Shown here: positions 6,154 to 14,159 of the stretch, in pieces | Layout of the letters: every line of letters starts with the position of its first letter | Numbering within the stretch: the first letter of the stretch is position 1 | Assembly (NCBI GenBank): GCA_959596505.1 | Contig: CAUFWM010000030.1 | Location: 1 to 17,965 of the forward strand | Source: an uncultured Collinsella sp. | Lineage (GTDB): Bacteria; Actinomycetota; Coriobacteriia; Coriobacteriales; Coriobacteriaceae | Length of the DNA stretch: 17,965 nt | Direction: 5' to 3' | Made by a program: the position numbers and the translations under genes | Notes under the pieces: model-generated | What the model saw: the letters and a program-made list of their open reading frames with translations, nothing else | Told to the model about the DNA's origin: nothing | Databases searched by the model: none

Positions 6154-6508
6154 TCGAATCACCTTGCCTCGTGTGTAACTTGTCTATCCTACATAAAAAG
6201 ATGCACGACACATGGGTGTGTGCGCCAAAAGCCTGACAAATGGTATGAACGTTGCCGCGCCGCGCGCCAAGCGTCACGGCAACAGGTATCCAAAAGCAGA
6301 CAAGACGAAAGCGTCCAGGACGAATGACGTCTCCCGCCGTTCGTCCCAAAAACGGCGCCGCTCGTTTTGCAGTTCTGCCTTCGGTCGAGCCATAAGCGGC
6401 AGCGTGGCGCCGAGGCCGTATCTTAAAGCCACGAAATAAAAGCGCGCGGTCGAACAGGCCGCGCAAGGGGTGACGCCAGGGGGCGTCAAAAAGGAAAGGA
6501 GGGGAACA
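6154..6508. promoter_or_regulatory. Divergent intergenic region with structured permease leader
   Basis: These 355 bases separate divergent genes and must hold promoters for both, though no clear -35/-10 pair stands out. The permease side is GC-rich and full of possible hairpins: GTTGCCG/CGGCAAC (6251-6283), GGACGAA/TTCGTCC (6318-6346), GCGCGG/CCGCGC near 6443-6465, and GACGCC-AGGG-GGCGTC near 6472-6487, which ends just before the ribosome site AGGAAAGGAGGGG. I recognise no known riboswitch. Small open frames here have no supporting features. Confidence 0.4.
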
Positions 6509-7960
6509 ATGGCGGACAAGAACGCAGAAGTTGCAGTCGAGGACAACGGCGGCATGAAGAAAACGCTTTCGCTCTGGAACTTCTTCACCATCGGTTTCGG
6601 TGCCATCATCGGTACCGGTTGGGTTCTGCAGGTCGGCGACTGGATGGTCGTGGGCGGCGGTCCCGTTCCCGCTATGATTGCATTCCTCTTGGGCGCAATC
6701 TTCCTCGTGCCCGTCGGAGCTGTTTTCGGTGAGCTCACGGCTGCTATCCCCATCTCGGGCGGCATCGTCGAGTATGTCGACCGTAGCTTTGGCCGTACGC
6801 TGAGCTACATCACCGGATGGCTTTTGGCCCTGGGCAACGGCATCCTGTGCCCGTGGGAGGCCATCGCCATTTCGACCCTCGTGTCCGAGATGTTCGGCAG
6901 CCTGCCCGGTCTTGAGTGGCTGCGCGCCGTCAAGCTCTACACCATCTTGGGCGCCGACGTTTACTTGTTCCCGACGCTAATCGCGCTCGGCTTTGCAGTC
7001 TACGTCATCTTCCTCAACTTCCGCGGTGCCAGCTCGGCCGCCAAGCTCCAGGCCTTCCTGACCAAGGCCCTGCTCTGCGGCATGCTGCTCGCCATGGGTG
7101 TCTCGCTGTTCACCGGTTCGCCGGAACACGCCATGCCCGTGTTCTCCCAGGTCACCGGTGCTGGCGGCGGCAAGCCCGCTACCGAGGGCACCAGCCTGTT
7201 CGCAGGCATCGTTTCGGTCCTGGTTCTGACTCCGTTCTTCTACGCCGGCTTCGACACCATTCCTCAGCAGGCTGAGGAAGCAGCCGAGGGCCTCAACTGG
7301 AACAAGTTCGGCAAGATCATCTCCTTGGCTCTGCTGGCCGCCGGCGGCTTCTACATGGTCTGCATCTACTCGTTCGGCACCATCCTCGACTGGCATGAGT
7401 TTGTTAAGAGCCCGGTTCCCGCGCTTGCCTGCCTCAAGGGCATCAACATGCTCCTGTACCTGGCCATGCTCGTCATCGCCACGCTTGGACCCATGGGCCC
7501 GATGAACTCCTTCTACGGCGCCACGAGCCGCATCATGCTCGCCATGGGCCGCAAGGGCCAGCTGCCCGAGAAGTTCGCCGAGGTCGATCCCAAGTCCGGC
7601 GCTCCCAAGCTCGCCTGCGTCGTTCTGGGCGTCATCACCGTCGTCGGTCCGTTCCTGGGCAAGAACATGCTCATCCCTCTGACCAACGTGTCGGCTCTCG
7701 CCTTCATCTTCTCCTGCGGCATGGTCGCCCTCGCTTGCCTGCGCATGCGCTTCACCGAGCCCGACCTGCCTCGTCCCTACGAGGTGCCCGGCGGCAAGTT
7801 TGGCATCAGCCTCGCTATCGTTGCCTGCGGCACCATCATTGGCCTGCTCGTGATCCCGTTCTCTCCCGCCTCCCTCAACATGGTGGAGTGGAGCATCGTG
7901 ATCGGCTGGCTGGCTGTTGGCCTGGCCCTCATGGCCTTCACCAATTCCCGCAAAAAATAA
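6509..7960 (+). CDS. APC-superfamily amino acid/amine permease
   Basis: This is a 483-residue polytopic membrane protein with about 12 hydrophobic segments. The first helix carries the broken-helix glycine motif GFGAIIGTGWV (29-39), which in APC transporters binds the substrate amino and carboxyl groups. GELTAAIPISGGIVEYV follows at 74-90, and a later loop reads TSRIMLAMGRKGQLPEKFAEVD, typical of the family. It should import an amino acid, amine or small peptide-like compound by proton symport or exchange. The substrate cannot be told from the sequence. ATG at 6509 follows AAGGAGGGG. An in-frame start at 6470 would lie within leader hairpins. The amidohydrolase starts 131 bases downstream on the same strand and is likely functionally paired. 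Confidence 0.92.
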   Translation: MADKNAEVAVEDNGGMKKTLSLWNFFTIGFGAIIGTGWVLQVGDWMVVGGGPVPAMIAFLLGAIFLVPVGAVFGELTAAIPISGGIVEYVDRSFGRTLSYITGWLLALGNGILCPWEAIAISTLVSEMFGSLPGLEWLRAVKLYTILGADVYLFPTLIALGFAVYVIFLNFRGASSAAKLQAFLTKALLCGMLLAMGVSLFTGSPEHAMPVFSQVTGAGGGKPATEGTSLFAGIVSVLVLTPFFYAGFDTIPQQAEEAAEGLNWNKFGKIISLALLAAGGFYMVCIYSFGTILDWHEFVKSPVPALACLKGINMLLYLAMLVIATLGPMGPMNSFYGATSRIMLAMGRKGQLPEKFAEVDPKSGAPKLACVVLGVITVVGPFLGKNMLIPLTNVSALAFIFSCGMVALACLRMRFTEPDLPRPYEVPGGKFGISLAIVACGTIIGLLVIPFSPASLNMVEWSIVIGWLAVGLALMAFTNSRKK

Positions 7961-7980
7961 CGCCTAGCCGGGACGGATCG

Positions 7981-8061
7981 GGTGTGCGGGGCCCTCTCTC
8001 CCGCGCACCGAACCCGGCACCACTTGGGTAGTTTTGTGAGGCCTTAACCCAACGCGGCCTC
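7981..8061 (+). other. Two hairpins between the permease and amidohydrolase genes
   Basis: GGTGTGCGGG (7981-7990) pairs with CCCGCGCACC (8000-8009) with one G-U pair. GAGGCC (8038-8043) pairs with GGCCTC (8056-8061). Neither has a T run directly after it, so they are weak terminator candidates. They may protect or separate the two messages. A small palindrome ATGGATCCAT (8071-8080) precedes the ribosome site AAGGAGG. Confidence 0.4.
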
Positions 8062-8091
8062 GCCCACTATATGGATCCATAAGGAGGAACC

Positions 8092-9369
8092 ATGTCCACT
8101 AAGTATGCAATCGTTGGCGGCAAGCTCATCGACGGTACCGGTGCCGAGCCGGTCGAGAACTCCCTCGTTCTCGTCGACGACAATGGCAAGATCGAGTACG
8201 CCGGTGTCATGCAGGACCTTCCCGAGGGCGTTGAGGTTATCGACGCCGCCGGCAAGACCGTCCTTCCCGGCCTGATCGACACCCACCTGCACTTCTCGGG
8301 CAACCTGACCGACGATGACACCGACTGGGTCATGCAGCCGCTCCTCGAGAAGCAGGCCGTCGCCGTCAAGCAGGCCTACGACTGCCTCACCCACGGCCTC
8401 ACCACCGTCTGCGAGATCGGCCGCTTTGGTATCCAGATCCGTGACTGCATCGACAAGGGCGTCTTCAAGGGCCCGCGCGTTCTGGCAACCGGCCTTGGCT
8501 TCTGCCGCGTTGCCGGCCACGGCGACTCCCACCACTGCAGCCAGGAGCTCAACAAGGAATCGCACCCCTGGGGCGATCAGGTCGACGGTCCTTGGGATCT
8601 GCGTAAGGCCGTCCGCCGTCGCCTGCGTGAGAACCCCGATGCCATCAAGATCTGGGCTACCGGTGGCGGCATCTGGCGCTGGGACTCCGGCCGCGACCAG
8701 CACTACTGCTCCGAGGAGATTCAGGCCGTGGTCGAAGAGGCCAAGATGGTCGGCATCCCCGTGTGGAGCCACTGCTACAACAACCACGCCGCTGCCTACG
8801 ATTCCGTCCGCTTTGGCTGCGAGCAGCTGATCCACGGCTTCGATATCGATGAGCGCACCATGGACCTCATGGCCGAGCAGGGCACCTTCTTCACCCCGAC
8901 GATCGCCTTCCTGCCCACTTGGTACGCCACCTATCCGCCCGTCTACGTCCCCGAGCTGCACGACAAGTACGAGGGCACCCTGGTCGAGAAGGAACTGCAG
9001 CGCAACTACGACTGCCTGCGCGAGGCCAAGAAGCGCGGCATCGTCATGACGATCGGCTCCGACTCCTTCTCCTTCGTCACCCCGTACGGCACCTGCTCCA
9101 TTGAGGAGATGTACGAGTTCGTCGACAAGATCGGCTTCACCCCGGTCGAGACCATCACCTGTGCCACCCTCAACGGTGCCAAGATGTGCCACATCGAGGA
9201 CGAGACCGGTTCCATCGAGGCCGGCAAGTGCGCCGACCTGCTGGTCGTCAATGGTGACGTCGCCGCCGACATCCACGTGCTCAACACCGACAACATGGAC
9301 GTCATCATGAAGGACGGCTGGATTGTCGAGGCCGGCACCTTCGGCGAGGCAAACAAGTACAGCGCCTAA
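8092..9369 (+). CDS. Metal-dependent amidohydrolase (imidazolonepropionase/Xaa-Pro dipeptidase-like)
   Basis: This is a 425-residue TIM-barrel hydrolase of the amidohydrolase superfamily. The binuclear metal site is complete: HLH (His65, His67), a likely carboxylated Lys186 in IKIWATGGG, His227 in VWSHCYN, His248 in IHGFDID and Asp324 in IGSDS. The N-terminal VLPGLIDTHLH and the C-terminal TGSIEAGKCADLLVVNGD frame the small beta domain. Members of this branch hydrolyse C-terminal proline dipeptides, N-acyl amino acids or cyclic amides, so the substrate remains open. There is no signal peptide, so it is cytosolic. AAGGAGG sits just upstream of ATG 8092. It follows the APC permease on the same strand, which suggests that an imported compound is hydrolysed, and it is followed by a terminator and a two-component system. 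Confidence 0.9.
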   Translation: MSTKYAIVGGKLIDGTGAEPVENSLVLVDDNGKIEYAGVMQDLPEGVEVIDAAGKTVLPGLIDTHLHFSGNLTDDDTDWVMQPLLEKQAVAVKQAYDCLTHGLTTVCEIGRFGIQIRDCIDKGVFKGPRVLATGLGFCRVAGHGDSHHCSQELNKESHPWGDQVDGPWDLRKAVRRRLRENPDAIKIWATGGGIWRWDSGRDQHYCSEEIQAVVEEAKMVGIPVWSHCYNNHAAAYDSVRFGCEQLIHGFDIDERTMDLMAEQGTFFTPTIAFLPTWYATYPPVYVPELHDKYEGTLVEKELQRNYDCLREAKKRGIVMTIGSDSFSFVTPYGTCSIEEMYEFVDKIGFTPVETITCATLNGAKMCHIEDETGSIEAGKCADLLVVNGDVAADIHVLNTDNMDVIMKDGWIVEAGTFGEANKYSA

Positions 9370-9410
9370 GCTACCGTTCATCGATGGCTGGATGTAAAAC
9401 ACAGTATTTG

Positions 9411-9425
9411 ATTGCATAATGCAAT
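9411..9425. promoter_or_regulatory. Palindrome ATTGCATAATGCAAT, possible operator
   Basis: A perfect 7-bp palindrome with one central base includes CATAAT, a plausible -10 element. It lies between the amidohydrolase stop and the terminator at 9428. It could be a binding site governing the downstream kinase gene, but the matching -35 is poor. Confidence 0.35.
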
Positions 9426-9427
9426 GG

Positions 9428-9454
9428 AGAGGGTCGCTTGCGGCCCTCTTTATT
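9428..9454 (+). terminator. Rho-independent terminator after the amidohydrolase gene
   Basis: AGAGGGTCGC and GCGGCCCTCT can pair, with one G-U pair, as a 10-bp stem followed by TTTATT. It ends the permease/amidohydrolase transcript and lies 27 bases before the kinase start. Confidence 0.75.
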
Positions 9455-9480
9455 GCTATGGGTGCTAAGGACAAGAGGGG

Positions 9481-10872
9481 ATGACGGTGGATTTAAACAG
9501 GCTGATTCTGGGCAAGAGCTACAACTCTACCAAGGTCTTTCGTACGGCCCAGCATGTGGTTCAGGCCATCTTGCTCGGTTTTGTCGTTCCGGCGCTTATC
9601 CTGTTGCTTATCTGGGATTTGACTGATAATCCCAACCCCGTCCCGGGCGTTGTCGTCATTGCCGGCTTGGTCATGCTGTGCTTCTTCTTTTCATATGTCT
9701 TTGTGGTCCCCGACGACCTCACGTCGAGCGCAACCGACCGTACGCTCGCCATCGCATCAAAAATATTCGCCTACACGTCGCGCGGCCTTACGCCCGAAGC
9801 GGCCCTGGGCGCCTCTAAAATTATCCTGTCCGAGACCATCGCCTCTGCCATCTGCTTTACCGATGGCAAACAGGTGTTGGCAAGCTGGGGCGAGGACTCG
9901 GCAAAGTGCCCTGCCGGCACCCCGGTTGTGCTCAAGACCACGCTCAACGTGATCGAGTCCGGCGAGCAGAGTGTATTTTCGCGCGACGCCTCCAATGAGA
10001 CGGGCGGCTATTTTCCCCGCCTGCGCGCCGGCATTGTCGCGCCGCTTACCGTGCGCGGGCATTGCGTGGGTACGCTCGAGCTGTACTATCCCCGCCTGAG
10101 CAGCATCGATATGCGCCAGACGGCGTTAGCCTCGGGCTTTGCCGATCTCATCTCCACGCAGCTTGCGAGCTTTGAGCTCGAGCGCCAGGACGAGCTTACG
10201 GCCCGCGTGGAGCTGCGCGCCCTGCAGTCGCAGGTCGACCCGCATTTTCTGTTCAATACCATCAGCACGATCGTGTCGCTCGTGCGAACCGAGCCCGACA
10301 AGGCGCGATCGCTGCTGATCGACTTTTCCAATTACTATCGTCAGACGCTTTCTGACTCCGATACGCTCACCACGCTCGAGCATGAGGTGGAACAGGGCAC
10401 TCGTTATATCAATCTTATGCAGGCCCGGTATGGCGACGGCCGTCTGCGCGTCTCGGTCGACATCGACTTTGAGGTGCGCGACAGCATGGTGCCGCCGTTT
10501 ATCTTACAGCCGCTGCTCGAAAACTGCATCAAGCATGCCCAGCGCGAGACCGAGCCGCTTTCTATTCGTGTTGGGGCTTTTGAGACCGATGACGGTCTGG
10601 AGATCATCGTCGAAGATGACGGCATCGGTATGAGCGAAGAAGTCTGCGCGCATCTGTTTGAGCAACATCGCCTGGAGGAGCCCGAGAGCATTACCGCCGA
10701 CGGCTCCATCAAGCGAGGCTGCGGCCTGGCGCTCTTCAACGTGCTTCAGCGCATCCATTTCTTTTACGGGGAAGATTCTGGCATGCGCGTGAAGTCCCAG
10801 GAGGGCGTGGGGACGCAGGTCATCGTCGAGCTGAACGGCGAGCCGCATGAGCCGGCGCCGATGAAGGTGTAG
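9481..10872 (+). CDS. LytS/YehU-type sensor histidine kinase with GAF-like domain (system 1)
   Basis: This 463-residue kinase has two membrane helices (about 27-46 and 57-76), a GAF-like sensor region (about 87-230), and a His_kinase plus HATPase_c module. The H-box is LQSQVDPHFLFNT with phospho-acceptor His255. The N-box is QPLLENCIKH (Asn348), the G1 box is EDDGIGM (378-384) and the G2 box is GCGLALFN (413-420). This is the LytS family layout, but the usual multi-helix 5TM-LYT sensor is replaced by a two-helix hairpin. It should phosphorylate the LytTR regulator encoded 39 bases downstream. ATG 9481 can use AAGGA (9467-9471); GTG at 9487 with GAGGGG is an alternative start. The sensed signal is unknown, though adjacency to a permease/hydrolase pair hints at a nutrient. 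It is a paralogue of the kinase at 15400. Confidence 0.9.
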   Translation: MTVDLNRLILGKSYNSTKVFRTAQHVVQAILLGFVVPALILLLIWDLTDNPNPVPGVVVIAGLVMLCFFFSYVFVVPDDLTSSATDRTLAIASKIFAYTSRGLTPEAALGASKIILSETIASAICFTDGKQVLASWGEDSAKCPAGTPVVLKTTLNVIESGEQSVFSRDASNETGGYFPRLRAGIVAPLTVRGHCVGTLELYYPRLSSIDMRQTALASGFADLISTQLASFELERQDELTARVELRALQSQVDPHFLFNTISTIVSLVRTEPDKARSLLIDFSNYYRQTLSDSDTLTTLEHEVEQGTRYINLMQARYGDGRLRVSVDIDFEVRDSMVPPFILQPLLENCIKHAQRETEPLSIRVGAFETDDGLEIIVEDDGIGMSEEVCAHLFEQHRLEEPESITADGSIKRGCGLALFNVLQRIHFFYGEDSGMRVKSQEGVGTQVIVELNGEPHEPAPMKV

Positions 10873-10911
10873 CGCGCGGTTGGATTGAGAGAAAAAAGAG
10901 GGGAAGCGCAT

Positions 10912-11646
10912 ATGTCCGAGGGATGGAACATCTTGGTGGTTGATGACGAGCCTCCTATTAGGGCTGAGCTACGTTATCTGCTGGAAAAGGATGCACGTGT
11001 GGGACAGATTGCCGAGGCGGGCAATGTCACCGAGGCCGTGGAGTCGATTCTGTCGAACAAGCCCGACGTGCTGTTTTTGGATATCACGATGCCCGGCCGC
11101 TCGGGAATTGAGCTAGCCGAGACCCTGCAAAACCTAAAGACGCCGCCGGTGGTGGTGTTTGTGACGGCGTTTGCAGAGTTCGCGGCCGACGCGTATAACC
11201 TCGATGCTGTCGACTATGTCGTCAAGCCGGTCGAGGATGCCCGCCTGTCAAAGGCGCTCGACAAGATCGAAACCGCCCTGGGTGTTCGCCGCGCTGTCCA
11301 TACCCCGCGCCAGCCCCTTCGCCTGACGGTGGACCGCGGGGGTAAAAAGGTGTTCATCCCCGTGGCGGATGTCTGCTACTTTGAGGCGCGTGCCGATTTT
11401 TGCAACGCCGTCTGCGCCGAGGGAACATATCTGATTAATGAGTCGATCTCTTCGCTCGAACGTCGCTTGGGCTCCGAGGGCTTTATCCGCGTCCATCGCA
11501 GCTATCTGGTCAATTTGGAAGACGTGCACAATGTTGAGATTGGCTCCACGGGGTTGATGGAGCTCAGGCTCGACCGCGTGAGCTCGACGGTGCCTGTGTC
11601 CCGTCGTCGTGCCGCCGAGGTCAAGTCGCACCTGGGGCTTGCGTAA
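10912..11646 (+). CDS. LytTR-family response regulator (system 1)
   Basis: This 244-residue regulator has a receiver domain (about 5-123) and a C-terminal LytTR DNA-binding domain (about 142-240). Receiver residues are the acidic pair Asp11/Asp12 (VVDDE), phospho-acceptor Asp57 (LFLDITMPG), Thr in VFVTAF and Lys in YVVKPVE. LytTR hallmarks are FIPVADVCYFEA, FIRVHRSYLVNL and TVPVSRRR. The ATG at 10912 was preferred because AGAGGGGAAG lies just upstream. The open frame extends back to 10885 without support. It is co-directional with the kinase, and the 39-base gap suggests one operon. Regulators of this type usually bind paired direct repeats near the genes they control; I could not identify such a pair with confidence. 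Confidence 0.92.
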   Translation: MSEGWNILVVDDEPPIRAELRYLLEKDARVGQIAEAGNVTEAVESILSNKPDVLFLDITMPGRSGIELAETLQNLKTPPVVVFVTAFAEFAADAYNLDAVDYVVKPVEDARLSKALDKIETALGVRRAVHTPRQPLRLTVDRGGKKVFIPVADVCYFEARADFCNAVCAEGTYLINESISSLERRLGSEGFIRVHRSYLVNLEDVHNVEIGSTGLMELRLDRVSSTVPVSRRRAAEVKSHLGLA

Positions 11647-11696
11647 GAGGCTTGCGTGCCGTCGTTTACCATCGCAGGTTTGGTATGGGCGCGCGG

Positions 11697-11709
11697 TGGG
11701 CATAATGGG
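11697..11709 (+). promoter_or_regulatory. Promoter-like motif GTGGGCATAATGG
   Basis: CATAAT (11701-11706) lies 33 bases before the phospholipase-like gene, with TTTGGT 16 bases further upstream as a weak -35. Similar GGG-[CT]A..ATG motifs precede the next two plus-strand genes. Confidence 0.35.
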
Positions 11710-11738
11710 TGGCATCGAATGAAATCGAAAGGATCATT

Positions 11739-12683
11739 ATGCCCGCGCTTATCACCCATCATCTGTTTGGCGAGGAAAGCATCGACCGTCTTCCGCAGGG
11801 CGTCATCACGTCCGATGAAGAGCGCATTGCCTTTATCTTGGGCAACCAAGGCCCCGACCCGTTTTTCTTTCACATTCTGACACCGCGTGTTTCCGACTGC
11901 GCGCTGCTGGCTCAGGTCATGCACCGCTCGCACATGTCGCGCCAGTTCTCGTGCCTGCGCGATGGCGTGTCGCACCTGCAGCCGCGCGATGCCAATCTGG
12001 GTCGCGCGTTTGCGCTGGGCCTGCTGTCGCACTATGTGCTCGACCGCAATGCCCATCCCTTTGTCTACGAGCAGCAGTTTGGCATTGTTGAGTCCGACCC
12101 CGAGCTCGAGGCTTCGGGCAGTCAAGTTCACGCCGTGCTCGAAAGCGACCTGGACGTGCTGATGCTGCAGCTTAAACGTGACGGGGCCACGGTCGAGGAT
12201 TATCCGCCGGCGGGCGAGATCGTCACTACCGACCGCATCAATCGCGTTGCCGGCGTGCTGATGAGCTACGTCGCCGGGCGCGTGTACGGTATCGACATCC
12301 CGGCGGGGGAGTACGCCGGCGCCGTAGCCGACATGCAGCTGCTCTACCGTACTATCGAGCCGGCCGGTTCGGCCAAGACGCGCGCGATTGCCCTGCTCGA
12401 GGGCTTGGTGCACGATTATTCGCTGCTCGACGGCCTTGCGCACCGCGTGACGACCGAGCTGCCCGAGCGTACCGGCAACCTGGGCCACTTGGCATGGAAG
12501 AACCCCTTTACTGATGAAGTCTCGACCGAGAGTTTCCCCGAGGTCTTTGACCGCGCGCTGGTCGATTACGAGTGCACGGTCGCCCGCTTTATCGAGACCG
12601 GCGATATGGAAGCCGTGACCAACCACGTCAATTACAGCGGTCGCGTGCTCGGTGCCGACGAAGAGTTCGACCGCGAGGAGTAG
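11739..12683 (+). CDS. Zinc-dependent phospholipase C-like protein
   Basis: The 314-residue protein resembles the Zn_dep_PLPC family. The N-terminus begins MPALITHHLFG and is followed by GNQGPDPFFFH (35-45). A helix with HxxxD follows (SHYVLDRNAHPF, His98, Asp102, His106), and then His131/Glu135 in VHAVLESDLD. These are the expected zinc ligands of the alpha-helical fold. Unlike secreted phospholipase C toxins it has no signal peptide, so it is probably cytosolic, and its substrate is uncertain. Many actinobacterial and clostridial genomes carry such uncharacterised proteins. ATG 11739 has GAAAGGA seven bases upstream; the GTG at 11709 has no such site. A promoter-like CATAAT lies at 11701-11706. 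Confidence 0.8.
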   Translation: MPALITHHLFGEESIDRLPQGVITSDEERIAFILGNQGPDPFFFHILTPRVSDCALLAQVMHRSHMSRQFSCLRDGVSHLQPRDANLGRAFALGLLSHYVLDRNAHPFVYEQQFGIVESDPELEASGSQVHAVLESDLDVLMLQLKRDGATVEDYPPAGEIVTTDRINRVAGVLMSYVAGRVYGIDIPAGEYAGAVADMQLLYRTIEPAGSAKTRAIALLEGLVHDYSLLDGLAHRVTTELPERTGNLGHLAWKNPFTDEVSTESFPEVFDRALVDYECTVARFIETGDMEAVTNHVNYSGRVLGADEEFDREE

Positions 12684-12732
12684 GGCTCGTGCGTGCCCCT
12701 TTGCCGAATCCTTACCGGCGCCTCTGGACAAT

Positions 12733-12746
12733 TGGGGTACGATGAA
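12733..12746 (+). promoter_or_regulatory. Promoter-like motif TGGGGTACGATGAA
   Basis: TACGAT (12738-12743) lies about 40 bases before the MFS gene. It matches the motif ahead of the phospholipase-like and glycosyltransferase genes. No good -35 is present. Confidence 0.35.
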
Positions 12747-12784
12747 CTAACTGCATATCGGGCGAATACGAAGGGGCCCTGTCC

Positions 12785-14044
12785 ATGAAATACACCAAGC
12801 TCGAGCGTAACTGGGTTATGTACGATGTGGGAAACTCGGCCCTCGTGCTGCTCAATACCTCGGTGGTGCCCATCTACTTTAACGCCATCAATACCGGTGC
12901 TTCCTCGGCAGACCTGGTGGTCGCTTGGGGCAACGCTCAGACGATTGCCTCGCTAGTCATTGCCATGCTCATGCCCATTCTGGGCGCGCTTGCCGATTAC
13001 GCTGGCAACAAGATCAAGTTCTTCTTGGGCTTCTTCCTCACGGGCCTGGTCCTTTGCCTGGCGCAGGCTATCCCAATGTCCGCCATGGCATTTTTGACCG
13101 TGTACGTGCTGTGCACCATCGGCCTTAACTCTTCTATGACGTTCTACGACGCCATGCTGCCCGACATTACCACCGACGAGCGCATGGACGCCGTGTCCAG
13201 TTCGGGCTATGCCTGGGGCTACATCGGTTCCACCGTGCCGTTCATCATCTGCCTGGCGCTCATCATGGGTGGCCCCGCTCTCGGCGTCCCCACCATGCTG
13301 GCAACGCGTCTGTCGTTTATCATCACCGGTGCCTGGTGGCTCATCTTTACCCTGCCGCTCATTCGCACCTATAAGCAAAAGTACGGTCGCGAGCGCGGTC
13401 CCCAGGACACCATCGGCCACATCGTGGGCGGTGTGTTCTCCGAGGTCGGACACACCATGCGCGAGATCGCCCACAACAAGACCGTGCTGGTCTACATGAT
13501 CGCGTTCTTCTTCTATATCGATGGCGTGCACACGGTCATCTCCATGGCAACCAGCTACGGATCGGCCTTGGGCATCGATTCGACCCAGTTGGTCCTGGCG
13601 CTGCTCGTCACGCAGTTTGTGGCTTTCCCGTCCGCCATCATCTACGGCAAGCTCGCCGGCCGCGTGGGCACGCTCAACATGATCTTGGTGGCAGTCGCCG
13701 CCTATATGGGCATCGTGCTCTTTGCCGCGTTCTTCCTCAAGACCGCCTTTGAGTTTTGGGTGCTTGCCATTTTGGTCGGCCTGTTCCAGGGCGGCGTGCA
13801 GGCGCTCAGCCGCAGCTACTTTGGCCGCATTATTCCCAAGGAAAAGTCCAACGAGTACTACGGCTTCTTTGATATCTTTGGCCGCTATGCAAGTGTTATG
13901 GGCACCTTCTTGGTGTCGGTCGTCACCTCGCTGACCGGCAACCCCTCGCTGGGCGTCCTGTCTATCGGCGTGCTGCTGGTGGTGGGCTTTGCGCTGCTGG
14001 TCCGTCTGTCCCGCATGTCTCAAACGGCAGAGCAGGCCGCATAG
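12785..14044 (+). CDS. UMF1/ATG22-like MFS transporter
   Basis: This is a 419-residue membrane protein with about 12 hydrophobic helices. The start carries the UMF1-type motif YDVGNSA (13-19). The loop between helices 2 and 3 has GALADYAGNK (67-76), the MFS motif G-x-x-x-D-x-x-G-x-K. A later helix end reads QGGVQALSRSYFGRIIPKEKSNEYYGFF, which is strongly typical of UMF1/ATG22 relatives. In yeast ATG22 exports amino acids from the vacuole. Bacterial UMF1 proteins are generally uncharacterised, and a role in export or uptake of a small metabolite is inference. ATG at 12785 follows GAAGGGG about 9 bases upstream. It stands between the phospholipase-like and glycosyltransferase genes with its own promoter-like motif, so it may be transcribed alone. 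Confidence 0.88.
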   Translation: MKYTKLERNWVMYDVGNSALVLLNTSVVPIYFNAINTGASSADLVVAWGNAQTIASLVIAMLMPILGALADYAGNKIKFFLGFFLTGLVLCLAQAIPMSAMAFLTVYVLCTIGLNSSMTFYDAMLPDITTDERMDAVSSSGYAWGYIGSTVPFIICLALIMGGPALGVPTMLATRLSFIITGAWWLIFTLPLIRTYKQKYGRERGPQDTIGHIVGGVFSEVGHTMREIAHNKTVLVYMIAFFFYIDGVHTVISMATSYGSALGIDSTQLVLALLVTQFVAFPSAIIYGKLAGRVGTLNMILVAVAAYMGIVLFAAFFLKTAFEFWVLAILVGLFQGGVQALSRSYFGRIIPKEKSNEYYGFFDIFGRYASVMGTFLVSVVTSLTGNPSLGVLSIGVLLVVGFALLVRLSRMSQTAEQAA

Positions 14045-14130
14045 GAACTTGCCGGTAATTGCGTCCGCCGCGATACTCTTTTGGGGCTATCCGCAATAAA
14101 CATTCTGACTTTCGAACAATGATTAGCCCA

Positions 14131-14144
14131 AGTGGGTATGATGG
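14131..14144 (+). promoter_or_regulatory. Promoter-like motif AGTGGGTATGATGG
   Basis: TATGAT (14137-14142) lies 74 bases before the glycosyltransferase gene, in a locally AT-richer gap after the MFS gene. The -35 match is weak. Confidence 0.35.
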
Positions 14145-14159
14145 AGTCAGCTAGGTCGC

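Noticed and set aside
5287..6327. Plus-strand open frames opposite and upstream of the C39 gene
   Set aside because: They are antisense or intergenic, without motifs or ribosome sites. The minus-strand protein has ordered catalytic residues.
9373..9409. LytTR-type direct repeat (ACCGTTCAT and ACAGTATTT)
   Set aside because: The second copy deviates from the loose consensus and the spacing is 28 rather than about 21-22 bases, so chance is likely.
8044..9474. Minus-strand open frame of 476 codons across the amidohydrolase gene
   Set aside because: It is antisense to a gene with a complete metal site and a strong ribosome site. Its Gly/Val/Asp/Leu-rich composition is what GC-rich codons give when read backwards.
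11502..12731. Minus-strand open frame of 409 codons across the phospholipase-like gene and the end of regulator 1
   Set aside because: It overlaps two well-supported plus-strand genes and shows no recognisable motif.
12953..14023. Minus-strand open frame of 356 codons across the MFS gene
   Set aside because: The composition is His/Gln/Asp-rich, as expected from reading membrane-helix codons in antisense.
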